Source: KBS50 sp042666615 (GTDB taxonomy: Bacteria > Actinomycetota > Actinomycetes > Mycobacteriales > Micromonosporaceae). From it: a DNA stretch of 64,000 bases. The translations under genes and the position numbers were made by a program. Shown here in pieces: positions 49,427 through 57,758 of this stretch. Under the pieces are notes generated by a model, which saw only the letters and a program-made list of their open reading frames with translations, was not told where the DNA came from and searched no databases. Position 1 is the stretch's first letter; each line of letters begins with the position of its first letter. Location of the stretch: assembly GCF_042666615.1 (NCBI RefSeq), contig NZ_JBHTDD010000017.1, forward strand, positions 1-64,000, in the 5' to 3' direction.

Positions 49427-50070
49427 GGCAGCACCGCCCGCGCATACTCCGTCGCCCCGTCCCAGGAGTGTTCACGGTTCAGGGTCGACCGACCGGCGAG
49501 GAGCCAGCGTCGACCGAGGCCGTCGACCAGCGCACCCGGGTCGGCGGTGGGCGCCATCACCGGGTACAGGCCGCGGCGGCCTTCCAGGGGCGCGTCGGGC
49601 GTGGTCATCCCGGCGCGGGCGAGGTCGACTGCCTGGCGTCCGTTCTCGGCGGCTCGCCGGCGCTGGAAATCACCGAGCGGTGTGCCGACGGCCTCGGTCA
49701 GGCCACCTGCCTGCGTGGCGGCGATCGCGAGCGCTCGGGCGGTGGCCGCCGCGTCCAGCCCGTCGAGCCGGGCGACGGCCGCCGCCACGCCGAGGGTCAC
49801 TGCGGGGCAGGCCGGGTCCCAGCCCTCGGTGAGGTGCCCGTCGAGGCTGGCGTGGACCCGGAGGGCGACCTCCATGCCCACGGCGGCGGCCACCGTGAGG
49901 GCGACCCGGTCACCGCCGTGGCGCAGCAGCACGCACACCACCCAGAAACCATCCGGATCGTGTCGAGGGTCCGTTACCGGCAGCCTCGCGCAGCACGCGC
50001 CGGCGACCGCGGACACTTCCGGCGGCACGGATGCTCGGGCGACGAATGCGGCGAGCGTAGGGGTAGTCAT
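49423..50070 (-). CDS. MmgE/PrpD-related half-length protein
   Basis: The 215-residue protein shares with the next gene the MmgE/PrpD helical region (HASLDGHLTEGWDPACPAV, AATQAGGLTEAVGTPLGDF, DGLGRRWLL) but is only half the usual 450 residues. It lacks the N-terminal and C-terminal parts of a full enzyme. It overlaps genes on both sides by four bases, so it is maintained in the operon and not a random relic. It may form a heteromer with the full-length protein. Confidence 0.7.
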   Translation of the reverse strand: MTTPTLAAFVARASVPPEVSAVAGACCARLPVTDPRHDPDGFWVVCVLLRHGGDRVALTVAAAVGMEVALRVHASLDGHLTEGWDPACPAVTLGVAAAVARLDGLDAAATARALAIAATQAGGLTEAVGTPLGDFQRRRAAENGRQAVDLARAGMTTPDAPLEGRRGLYPVMAPTADPGALVDGLGRRWLLAGRSTLNREHSWDGATEYARAVLP

Positions 50071-51407
50071 CGGCCCACCTCGATCCGGTCGCCGGCGAGC
50101 AGATCCGGCAGGCTGCCGCGGCTTCCCGGCGCCGCGAGGCGACCGACGCCGGTCCAGATCGCGTGGGCCCGACCGGGGACCAGGGCCTCCGCCTTGTCGA
50201 TGAGTTCTTCGTCGGTCAGTGGCCGGTCGCGGCTGCCTCGCGCGTGCGTCACGGCGACGTCGACGGCCCGGCCGTCATCGGTCTCGATTCTCAGGACCGC
50301 GGCGTCCCGGGCGATCGTGTCGGACGGTCGCAGCGTGACGCGGTCACGCATCGCGGCCAGGACGGGGTCCACGGCCGCCGCGTCGTCGAACTGCGCCAAC
50401 CCGCCCGCGCCGGTGGCCAGGCCGGCGGCGACGCCGTGCACCGCGGAGAAGCGGGTCTCCAGGCCGGTCCGCGGCGCGGTGCGTCCCATCAGCTCGGGCA
50501 CCAGCGGGTGGCAGTGGTAGTCGACAGCGACGACGCGTGTCGGGGTGATCCCGACGCGGTGTGCCTGGATAGCCGCGTCGATGCCGGGATGGGCCACGAT
50601 GCCGCAGGGGTACGGCTTGAACGTGTTGGCGAGCAGTTCCCACCGCCGGCCGAGGCCGTCGAGCAGTTCGTCCGGGTCGGACCGGTCCGGGGCGAACGCG
50701 GCCAGCAGAGGACCGAGGTCGACCGGAGTGCCGTAGCGGGTCGACGCGGCTTCGCGGGCGGCGACCATCCCGTTGGCCGCCGCCTTGCCCGCGTGGAACG
50801 GCTTGACTTCTGTGCCGAACGCCTCCCGGTGCCCGAGGATCTGCACCGAGGCGAGCCGCAGCGCGTCAGCCATCCGGTCCGGAGGGAGCCCCAGGAGCAG
50901 CCCCGCCGTGACGGCCGCGCCGAGCACTCCGCAGGTGCCGGTGATGTGCCAGCCACGGTCGTAATGCTCCGGGCTGACCGCGTTACCCAACCGGAGCTGG
51001 AGTTCGGCGCCGATGGCGTAGGCGGCCAGCAGGTCCGGCCCGCTTCGACGGGCGGTCCAGCCGGCGGCCCAGGCCGCGCCGAGGCCCGCGGCTCCCGGAT
51101 GGATGACGGTGCGCAGGTGGGTGTCGTCGTAGTCGTCGAGGTGGGCGGCGAAACCGGTAAGCAGTGCGGCGTTCGCCTCGCTGGCCCGCTCGTCGATGCC
51201 GGGTGCGGCCGGTACGCCGTCCGGCACGGCGAGGGTGGCGGCGAGCCGGGACACCTGGGGTGTACGGGCGGCGCCGAGCGCGACCGTGAGGACGTTGAAG
51301 AGGGTGCGGCGGGCCGCGTGCGTCACGTCGTCGGGCAGTGGGCGGGCGGCGAGGCCGGCCAGCGCGTCGGCGACCCGCTCATAGGTGGGTGCCGCGGAGT
51401 CACTCAT
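50067..51407 (-). CDS. MmgE/PrpD family protein
   Basis: The 446-residue protein has the family pattern: an N-terminal helical domain with DYDDTHLRTVIHPGAAGLGAA, GYDRGWHITGTCGVLGAA-like text (HYDRGWHITGTCGV) and KPFHAGKAAANGMVAAREA, then KPYPCGIVAHPGIDAA in the C-terminal domain. PrpD is 2-methylcitrate dehydratase and other members are isomerases or decarboxylases of tricarboxylates such as aconitate. The substrate here is undetermined. Confidence 0.9.
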   Translation of the reverse strand: MSDSAAPTYERVADALAGLAARPLPDDVTHAARRTLFNVLTVALGAARTPQVSRLAATLAVPDGVPAAPGIDERASEANAALLTGFAAHLDDYDDTHLRTVIHPGAAGLGAAWAAGWTARRSGPDLLAAYAIGAELQLRLGNAVSPEHYDRGWHITGTCGVLGAAVTAGLLLGLPPDRMADALRLASVQILGHREAFGTEVKPFHAGKAAANGMVAAREAASTRYGTPVDLGPLLAAFAPDRSDPDELLDGLGRRWELLANTFKPYPCGIVAHPGIDAAIQAHRVGITPTRVVAVDYHCHPLVPELMGRTAPRTGLETRFSAVHGVAAGLATGAGGLAQFDDAAAVDPVLAAMRDRVTLRPSDTIARDAAVLRIETDDGRAVDVAVTHARGSRDRPLTDEELIDKAEALVPGRAHAIWTGVGRLAAPGSRGSLPDLLAGDRIEVGR

Positions 51408-51772
51408 CTGCTCGGTTCCAGCCAGGTGATGGCGCCGAGGGAGAAGGCGATCTGCGCGAGGCCGGCCTCGGACGCGCCGTGCCAGTGCTCCTCGCCAGGC
51501 TCGATCCAGACGGTGTCGCCCGCGGTGATCTCCAGGGGTTCGGCGTCCCGGCGGCCCACATAGCCGGAGCCGGCCACCACATGGATGACCTGTCCGTCGG
51601 CGTGGCGGTGCCAGTGGCCACGGGTATGCGGTGCCATCCGGATCAGCGCGGTCGTCACCTTGCTCGGTGTCCCGCTCTGGATGGCCGCGCTATAGGCGGG
51701 GCCGAAGAAGCGTTCCGGTTCGGGTACAGGTGTGGGGTCGGCCAGCAGGTCCGCCTCGCGGTGCAGCCTCAC
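51404..51772 (-). CDS. Cupin-domain protein
   Basis: A GTG at 51772 overlaps the TIM-barrel gene stop and gives 122 residues. The cupin metal motifs appear as GHWHRHADGQVIHVVAGSG (motif 1) and PGEEHWHGASE (motif 2). It resembles small carboxymuconolactone- or cytosine-type cupins of catabolic operons. It could be a dioxygenase, isomerase or decarboxylase. Confidence 0.85.
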   Translation of the reverse strand: MRLHREADLLADPTPVPEPERFFGPAYSAAIQSGTPSKVTTALIRMAPHTRGHWHRHADGQVIHVVAGSGYVGRRDAEPLEITAGDTVWIEPGEEHWHGASEAGLAQIAFSLGAITWLEPSR

Positions 51773-52686
51773 GCCACGGCCCCCGTCTGCTCGGCGTGGC
51801 CGTCGAGAACGGGGTCGGCGTGCGTGCCGTGACCGCCGAGGGAGGCGTCGACGTGTGTGCCGTGACCGATCGTCACCTCGGTGAACCGCCGCATCGTCTC
51901 GATCAGCGCGCGTTCGGCCGGGATCCGTTCCATGCTTGACGCGCCGAGGAAGCCGGCCGCGCCGGGCACGAGCCGCAACACGTCCTGCGCGTCCTGCGGG
52001 GTGGCGATGGGCCCGCCGTGGCACACCACCAGCACGTCGTCACGGACGCTCGTGGCGGCGTCGTGGATGGCGGCGGTCCGCTCGGCGGCCATGTCCAGCG
52101 ACAGGGCGTCGCGGGCGCCGATGAGCCCGGCTGCGGTGAGTCCGACGTGGGCGACGACGATGTCGGCGCCCACGGCGGCCATCGCGCGGGCCTCGTCCTC
52201 GGTACGGACGTACGTCGCGGTGAGCAGCCCCATCCCGTGGGCGATCCGGACCATGTCGACCTCCTTGTCGAACCCGTAGCCGGTCGCTTCGAGGTCGGCG
52301 CGGGCCGAGCCGTCGAGCAGGCATACCGAGGGGAAGTTCTGCACGCCGGCGAACCCGAGTTCGGTGAGCTGCCGTAGGAACAGTGGGATGTTCTTGAACG
52401 GGTCGGTGGCGCACACGCCGGCCAGGACGGGCGTGTGGGCGACGACCGGGAGCACTTCGGCGGCCATCTCCACGACGATGTCGTTGGCATTGCCATACGG
52501 CATCATGCCGGCCATCGAGCCGCGGCCGGCCATGCGGAACCGGCCGGCGTTGTAGATGACGATGAAGTCGACACCGGCCAGCTCGGCGCACTTGGCCGAG
52601 AGCCCGGTGCCCGCGCCGGCGCCGATCAGGGCATGTCCGGAACGGACCTTGTCGTGAAACTGCTGGACGCGCTCTGAGCGGCGCAT
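51769..52686 (-). CDS. Phosphoenolpyruvate-hydrolase-family TIM-barrel protein (Tm-1 C-terminal-like)
   Basis: The ATG at 52686 follows GGAGGT and gives 305 residues. It matches the TIM-barrel 'signal transduction'/PEP hydrolase family: GAGAGTGLSAKCAELAGVDF, IYNAGRFRMAGRGSMAG, GVCATDPF, and GVQNFPSVCLLDG. In eukaryotic Tm-1-type proteins this barrel is fused to a UPF0261 domain, encoded separately here at 42469-43683. It is the first gene of the long leftward operon. The last 25 residues contain imperfect HGTHxD repeats rich in His and Asp. Confidence 0.88.
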   Translation of the reverse strand: MRRSERVQQFHDKVRSGHALIGAGAGTGLSAKCAELAGVDFIVIYNAGRFRMAGRGSMAGMMPYGNANDIVVEMAAEVLPVVAHTPVLAGVCATDPFKNIPLFLRQLTELGFAGVQNFPSVCLLDGSARADLEATGYGFDKEVDMVRIAHGMGLLTATYVRTEDEARAMAAVGADIVVAHVGLTAAGLIGARDALSLDMAAERTAAIHDAATSVRDDVLVVCHGGPIATPQDAQDVLRLVPGAAGFLGASSMERIPAERALIETMRRFTEVTIGHGTHVDASLGGHGTHADPVLDGHAEQTGAVA

Positions 52687-52833
52687 TTGCTGGTACCTCC
52701 GGTGCGTGGGGTGGGCGGGGGTCGTCACAGGGTCGTCACAGGTGGTCCTCCGGTGGCGGCCAGCACGGGAACCACGGCTCAGCCTCCTGCCGAGATCGGG
52801 CCGGGCCACCAGGGTCACACCGCGCCAGCATCG

Positions 52834-52951
52834 TGTCAATATATCCGCAGAACATTCCGCTACACGCCCGACGTGCAGCTCAGGACCGAAGCAATTGACC
52901 GGTTCAATAGCAGAACATTCGCTTGACATGGGGTGCGCGTCAGCGCACAAT
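52834..52951. promoter_or_regulatory. Divergent catabolic promoters with two MocR-like boxes
   Basis: Rightward TTGACA (52923-52928) and CACAAT (52946-52951) are 17 bases apart, and GCAGAACATTCGC (52910-52922) abuts the -35. Leftward TTGACA is at 52839-52834, and GCAGAACATTC (52847-52857) lies seven bases upstream of it. Both boxes match the MocR-promoter motif at 43723-43735 and flank the promoters in activator-like positions. Confidence 0.65.
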
Positions 52952-53015
52952 CCTCGGTCAACGCATCCACTCGATCGGCATGAGGCCGGTCCAGCGAGAC
53001 GGGCGGTGCCTGCTC

Positions 53016-54296
53016 ATGCGAATCACCCACGCCGCACGGGGGCTTGTGGCACTCATACTGTTCGTCGCGATATCCGGATGTACCGTCGGTAGCGGCAGCA
53101 CCGGCGGCTCCGTCTCCGGCGACGGCACGGTCGACTTCCCCAACTGGGTCTGGGGCACGCCAGACAACGCGCCCTTCTGGAAGGCGCTGAAGGCCGACTT
53201 CGACGCGGAGAACCCCGACCTGCGGCTCACCGACGAGGTCGTGCCCGGCGGCGAGTACCAGGACAAAATGTTCACCCTGCTGTCCGCCGGCAATCCACCC
53301 GACCTGGTCACCCCGTTCGACCCGCAGATGCGGGCGTGGGCCGACGCCGGACTGCTCGAGCCGCTCGACCCGTGGTTGGAGAAGGCGGGATACGACCTCG
53401 ACAGCTTCATCCCGCCCAACCAGATGGCCAAGGGCAAGGACGGGAAGATCTACGGCGTCATCTACGTGTCCAACCCCCGGGTGCTCTTCGTCAACCGCGG
53501 CCTGCTGCAGAAGTACGGATTGCAGCCCCCGACCACGCCCGAGGAGCTCTACACGATGGCCAAGACGCTACGGGACAAATCGGCTCAGCAGTTCGGCTTC
53601 GCCACCATGTCGGCATCAGCGGCGGCCTTCCCCACCTACGGCGAACTGGCCCCGATCGTGAAGAGCTTCGGCGGCGACTTCGTCAAGGACGGAAAAGCGA
53701 CCGCCACCTCACCGCAGACCGTCGAAGCGCTGCGGTACATCGAAAAGCTGCACGCCGAGGGCCTCATCCCGGCCGGCCAGACCGAGGTGGAGTACCGGGA
53801 GGGGTTCGCCCAGGGCAAGGTGGCCAGCATCGTCTGCGGCGCGTTCGTCATGTCGATCGTCAAGTCGAAGAACCCGACGAAATTCGGCGACTACGACGCG
53901 GTCCCCATGCCCTTCGGATCGCCGCGCACCACCGCCGCCAACGGCTTCCTGGCCATCCCGAAGAAGGCCACCGACAAGGAGGCCGCCGCGAAGGTGATTC
54001 TGAAGGTCCTCGAGACGGAATGGCAACAAAAGCTGATCGAGACATCCTGGCAGGTCCCGGCGCGACCCGACATGATCCCGGCGGGCTTCCTGGACGCCAA
54101 TCCGTGGTTCCGCACCATGATCGAGGCGGTGCCGCAGGCGGAGTCGCTCGCGCCGGTCGGCAACGAGTCCGACGCGCCGAAGATCCAGGACGCGGTGACC
54201 CGAAACTACCAGCAGATGCTGCTGTCCAACCGGCCCGCCGCAGACGCCGCCGCCGCGCTCCAGACCGACCTCACCAGTATCCTCACCGAGTCCTGA
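53016..54296 (+). CDS. Extracellular solute-binding lipoprotein of an ABC importer
   Basis: The ATG at 53016 gives a 426-residue protein with a compact lipoprotein signal (LVALILFVAISGC, acylated Cys22). The mature part resembles carbohydrate-binding family 1 proteins: FWKALKADFDAENPDLRL, PGGEYQDKMFTLLSAGNPPDLV, AANGFLAIPKKATDKEAA. An ATG at 52980 is also possible. An earlier frame start at 52923 falls on the -35 box and is excluded. It delivers the unknown substrate to the two permeases that follow. Confidence 0.9.
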   Translation: MRITHAARGLVALILFVAISGCTVGSGSTGGSVSGDGTVDFPNWVWGTPDNAPFWKALKADFDAENPDLRLTDEVVPGGEYQDKMFTLLSAGNPPDLVTPFDPQMRAWADAGLLEPLDPWLEKAGYDLDSFIPPNQMAKGKDGKIYGVIYVSNPRVLFVNRGLLQKYGLQPPTTPEELYTMAKTLRDKSAQQFGFATMSASAAAFPTYGELAPIVKSFGGDFVKDGKATATSPQTVEALRYIEKLHAEGLIPAGQTEVEYREGFAQGKVASIVCGAFVMSIVKSKNPTKFGDYDAVPMPFGSPRTTAANGFLAIPKKATDKEAAAKVILKVLETEWQQKLIETSWQVPARPDMIPAGFLDANPWFRTMIEAVPQAESLAPVGNESDAPKIQDAVTRNYQQMLLSNRPAADAAAALQTDLTSILTES

Positions 54297-54299
54297 GCC

Positions 54300-55235
54300 A
54301 TGGTGGACACGAGAACCAGACTCGCGGCGTCACCACCGCCCACCGTCACCGCACGGCCGACACGGCGACCGCGCGACACGGACCCGGTGCGCCGTCGCCG
54401 CCGGACCGCCGCCGCCTTCCTCCTGCCGACATTCCTCGCCATGGCGGTGCTGTTCCTCTGGCCGCTGTGGCAGGCCCTCGGCATGAGCCTGTCCACCGAG
54501 GAGTCCAGCCTCACCGCAGGCAACTACATCGATCTGCTCACCGACACCCGGTTCCAACACGCGGCCTTCGTATCCCTGATCTACACGGTCGCCGTGGTGG
54601 GCGGCAGCCTCGCCGTCGGTATGGGCACCGCCCTCCTTCTCAACCGCAAGGTCCGCGGCGTCGCCGTACTCCGGTCGATGTTCATCATGCCCTGGGCGAT
54701 GCCGTTCGTCGCCACGGCACTGATCTGGCGGTGGATGCTCGACTCCCAGTACGGAGTGCTCACCTACGGAATCGACGCGCTGGGCGGTGGCACCCTGCCC
54801 AACCCGTTCAGCTCCAACCTGGCCCTGGCCACCGTGTCCGTCATCGAGATCTGGAAGACCGCACCCCTCGCCGCCATCATGCTGCTCGCCGGCATGCAGG
54901 CCATCCCGAAAGAGCTGTACGAATCGGCGGCGATCGACGGAGCGAACGTATGGCGGCGATTCCTCCATGTGACCCTCCCCGGACTACGGTTCACCACCCG
55001 GGCGGTCACCCTATTGCTCACCCTCTGGATCTTCGGCCGAGCCTTCATGGTCATCTTCCTCACCACCGGCGGCGGCCCGGGCGGAGCGACGGAAACACTC
55101 GTGCTGTTGACCTACCTCAAGGGGTTCAACCAGTTCGACCTGCACAGCGCCACCGCGACCGGAATGGTCACGCTCGCGATCGCGCTCATCCTGACCGTCG
55201 GATACCGAAGGGCAGCCAACGATGGCGACGACTAG
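54300..55235 (+). CDS. ABC sugar-type importer permease (MalF-like)
   Basis: The 311-residue protein has six membrane helices after a basic N-terminus. Its EAA loop reads ELYESAAIDGANVWRRFLHVTLPGLR, the site that contacts the ATPase. It starts four bases after the binding-protein stop and overlaps the next permease gene. No ATPase gene is in the operon, as is common in actinomycetes that share one MsiK-type ATPase among importers. Confidence 0.92.
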   Translation: MVDTRTRLAASPPPTVTARPTRRPRDTDPVRRRRRTAAAFLLPTFLAMAVLFLWPLWQALGMSLSTEESSLTAGNYIDLLTDTRFQHAAFVSLIYTVAVVGGSLAVGMGTALLLNRKVRGVAVLRSMFIMPWAMPFVATALIWRWMLDSQYGVLTYGIDALGGGTLPNPFSSNLALATVSVIEIWKTAPLAAIMLLAGMQAIPKELYESAAIDGANVWRRFLHVTLPGLRFTTRAVTLLLTLWIFGRAFMVIFLTTGGGPGGATETLVLLTYLKGFNQFDLHSATATGMVTLAIALILTVGYRRAANDGDD

Positions 55236-56073
55236 CGTACGCCGCGACACCGTACGACGGCTGGGCTCGACGGCACTCACCACACTCACCTGGGTACTGG
55301 CGCTCGCCGCCGTGTTCCCGTTCCTGTGGATGCTGATCCAGGCACTGCAACCAGAGGCACTGAGGTTCGCCTCCCCGCCGACAGTCGACCCCGGCTCGTT
55401 CAACCTCGACGGCTTCCGCGCCGCCACCCGAGACGGCGAAATCCTGGTCTGGCTCCGCAACTCCGCGATCGTCGCCGTCACCAGCACCCTCATCTCGCTC
55501 GTACTGGGCTCCGGCGCCGCGTACGCGATCGCCCGCTTCCGCACCCGTGCCGTCACCGCCACCACCCTGCTCATCCTGGCGAGCCAGATGGTGCCACCGG
55601 TCGTCCTGATGGTCCCGCTGTTCTCCCTCGTCACCGCCTTCGGGCTCTTCGACACACTGACCGCTGTCGTCCTCGGCAACATCGTCTTCACGCTGCCGGT
55701 CGTCACCTGGATGCTGTCCGCCAGCGTCCGCACCGTGCCACCCGAACTGGAGGAAGCCGCCATGGTCGACGGCTGCGGCCGAGTCAACGTCCTGCGGCGG
55801 ATCACCATCCCGGTGGCGCTACCAGGCGTCGCCGCCGCCGCCGCCTTCTCCTTCACCTGGGCCTGGCAGGAGTTCCTGTTCGCCCGAATCATCGTCTCCC
55901 GGAACGACAACTGGGTCGGCGGCGTCGGCATCGCCTCCTTCTTCGGCGTGTACGAAACCCCGTGGCACGTCATCATGGCCGCCACCGTCATCTTCACCAT
56001 CCCACCCGTGATCTTCTTCCTCATCGCGCAGCGCCGCTTCGTCGACAGCGTGGGCGGGGCGGTGAAGGGATGA
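55222..56073 (+). CDS. ABC sugar-type importer permease (MalG-like)
   Basis: The 283-residue protein has six membrane helices. Its EAA motif reads LEEAAMVDGCGRVNVLRRITIPVALPG. It pairs with the preceding permease to form the channel. Its stop overlaps the dehydrogenase start (ATGA). Confidence 0.92.
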   Translation: MATTSVRRDTVRRLGSTALTTLTWVLALAAVFPFLWMLIQALQPEALRFASPPTVDPGSFNLDGFRAATRDGEILVWLRNSAIVAVTSTLISLVLGSGAAYAIARFRTRAVTATTLLILASQMVPPVVLMVPLFSLVTAFGLFDTLTAVVLGNIVFTLPVVTWMLSASVRTVPPELEEAAMVDGCGRVNVLRRITIPVALPGVAAAAAFSFTWAWQEFLFARIIVSRNDNWVGGVGIASFFGVYETPWHVIMAATVIFTIPPVIFFLIAQRRFVDSVGGAVKG

Positions 56074-56948
56074 ACCCAGACGACAGCACGGTAGGTGTGG
56101 TCGGACTCGGCGCGATGGGAATCGGCATCGCCGCCAACCTCGTCCGGGCCGGCTACCCGGTCATCGGATTCGACCCGTCGACCGACTCCGTCACCACGGC
56201 ACAGCAGCACGGCGTCACGGCCGCGACAGACGTCAGCACCGTCGCCACCCAAGCCCGTACCGCCATCCTCGTGGTGGTCCGTACCAGCGAACAGGTCGAA
56301 TCCGTCACCACCGACCTGGCCGCGGCCGGCCGCCCCGGACTACCGGTGATCCTGGCCAGCACCATCGCGCCGGCCACCGCACGAACGGTGACCGACCACC
56401 TCACGGCCGCCGGACTGCGACCGATCAGCGCCGCGCTCAGCGGCGGACCCTGGGGAGCGAAGGCGGGCACCCTGACCTTCATGGTGTCGGGTCCCCCGCA
56501 GACCGTCCGCGACTGCGAACCCCTGTTCGCGGCCGCCGGCTCCCGCACCTTCGTGGTCTCCGACCGACCCGACGTGGCGCAGGCGGCCAAACTGGCCGTC
56601 CAGCTCATCTACGGCGTCAACATGATGGGCCTGTTCGAGGCGTTCCGACTCGGCGCGGCATACGGTATCGACCACGCGGACCTGGAACAGATCTTCCGGC
56701 ACTCGGTTGCCGACAGCTGGGTTGCCCGGAACTGGCCACACGTTCGGGAATGGTGGGAGTCCAACGGCAACGGGCTCGACATCCTGCTCAAGGACATGCG
56801 CGCCGCACTACGCGAAGCCGACGACCTCGCACTCGCGCTGCCCACCACAGCGTTGACCTTCGACCTCATGCGGGCCGTGTGGCCAGCGTTCGGCGGATCC
56901 TTCCCCCGAGCCGACCAACCAGCGCCGGATCCGGTGGCATGGACCTGA
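56070..56948 (+). CDS. NAD(P)-dependent beta-hydroxyacid dehydrogenase family protein, paralogue
   Basis: The 292-residue protein shows VGVVGLGAMGIGIAANLVRAG, ALSGGPWGAKAGTLTFMV and the catalytic Lys in AAKLAVQLIYGVNMMGLFEAFR. It aligns over its whole length with the gene at 47561-48415, including the C-terminal LDILLKDMRAALREAD. The two probably act on related substrates of one pathway or on stereoisomers. Confidence 0.9.
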   Translation: MNPDDSTVGVVGLGAMGIGIAANLVRAGYPVIGFDPSTDSVTTAQQHGVTAATDVSTVATQARTAILVVVRTSEQVESVTTDLAAAGRPGLPVILASTIAPATARTVTDHLTAAGLRPISAALSGGPWGAKAGTLTFMVSGPPQTVRDCEPLFAAAGSRTFVVSDRPDVAQAAKLAVQLIYGVNMMGLFEAFRLGAAYGIDHADLEQIFRHSVADSWVARNWPHVREWWESNGNGLDILLKDMRAALREADDLALALPTTALTFDLMRAVWPAFGGSFPRADQPAPDPVAWT

Positions 56949-57403
56949 ACCCACGCCAGCTCATCCGTCTGGCAGTGACAACCGCGACCGACAACGCCCG
57001 CCAGGGACAACGCCCCTACGCGGCACTGGTCGTCGCTGACGGCACCGTGCTGGGCGACGGTGTCAACACCGTCCTACAGGACAACGACCCCACCGCACAC
57101 GCCGAGGTCACCGCCATCCGCGCCGCATGCGCCCGAACCGGACGGCGGGACCTCACCGGAGCCGTTCTCATCGCCTCATGCCGGCCCTGCCCTATGTGCC
57201 AGGCAGTCGCCCGCCTGGTCGGCATCGGCACGATCTACCATGCCGGCCAATGTAGAACGCCCCCACCCCAGCTACCCGATCTGGAACTCATCCTCGTCCC
57301 GGACGACGACCTGAATCGTCCCTTCGTCGAATTCGAGCACCTTGGAATGCCCGACCTGGACCGACCCGCAGCCAAGCCTTTATGCAGCCCTGCTGAAGCC
57401 TGA
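56939..57403 (+). CDS. CMP/dCMP-type nucleoside deaminase
   Basis: The ATG at 56939 overlaps the dehydrogenase end and gives 154 residues. The zinc deaminase motifs are clear: THAEVTAIRAAC (HAE with proton-shuttle Glu) and SCRPCPMCQAVARL (PCxxC). The family includes guanine, cytosine and creatinine-like deaminases. It could start breakdown of the imported compound by deamination and supply the amidohydrolase step. Confidence 0.9.
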   Translation: MDLNPRQLIRLAVTTATDNARQGQRPYAALVVADGTVLGDGVNTVLQDNDPTAHAEVTAIRAACARTGRRDLTGAVLIASCRPCPMCQAVARLVGIGTIYHAGQCRTPPPQLPDLELILVPDDDLNRPFVEFEHLGMPDLDRPAAKPLCSPAEA

Positions 57404-57458
57404 TCCGGCCAGGCGCTGTGGCCCATAATCGACCGCCACCGGACGGTCGGGCCGTTCC

Positions 57459-57647
57459 TCAGGCGGCCCGCAGGCTGGCCGGGCGCATGTCCGTCCAGAC
57501 GTTCTCGATGTGGGTCAGGCACTCCTCACGGGAGCCACGGACCTCCATGTCCTGCCAGCCCTGCGGGACCGGCCGGTCCGCGGGCCAGATCGAGTACTGC
57601 TCCTCGGCGTTACGGACCACGACGTACTGCTCCGCTTCGAAACTCAT
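57459..57647 (-). CDS. MbtH-like protein
   Basis: The 62-residue protein carries the MbtH signature: YSIWPADRPVPQGW, SREECLTHIENVWTDMRP. MbtH proteins bind and stabilise NRPS adenylation domains. The C-A-PCP NRPS at the right edge, in the same orientation, is the likely partner. A weak CGACCG/CGGTCG hairpin (57430-57449) separates it from the convergent deaminase gene. Confidence 0.95.
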   Translation of the reverse strand: MSFEAEQYVVVRNAEEQYSIWPADRPVPQGWQDMEVRGSREECLTHIENVWTDMRPASLRAA

Positions 57648-57758
57648 CCCACGTCCCCCCGCTACGAACCACTGAGATCACTCGTTACGGACAACCCTAT
57701 GCCAGCCGTCACGGACCGGGCAACGACCGCCTTCACTCGATTCGGGCGCCAACGATGC

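Noticed and set aside
46809..49832. A 1007-codon open frame on the plus strand
   Set aside because: It is antisense to four well-supported catabolic genes, its translation is Arg/Ser/Ala-rich low-complexity, and long antisense frames are expected in high-GC DNA.
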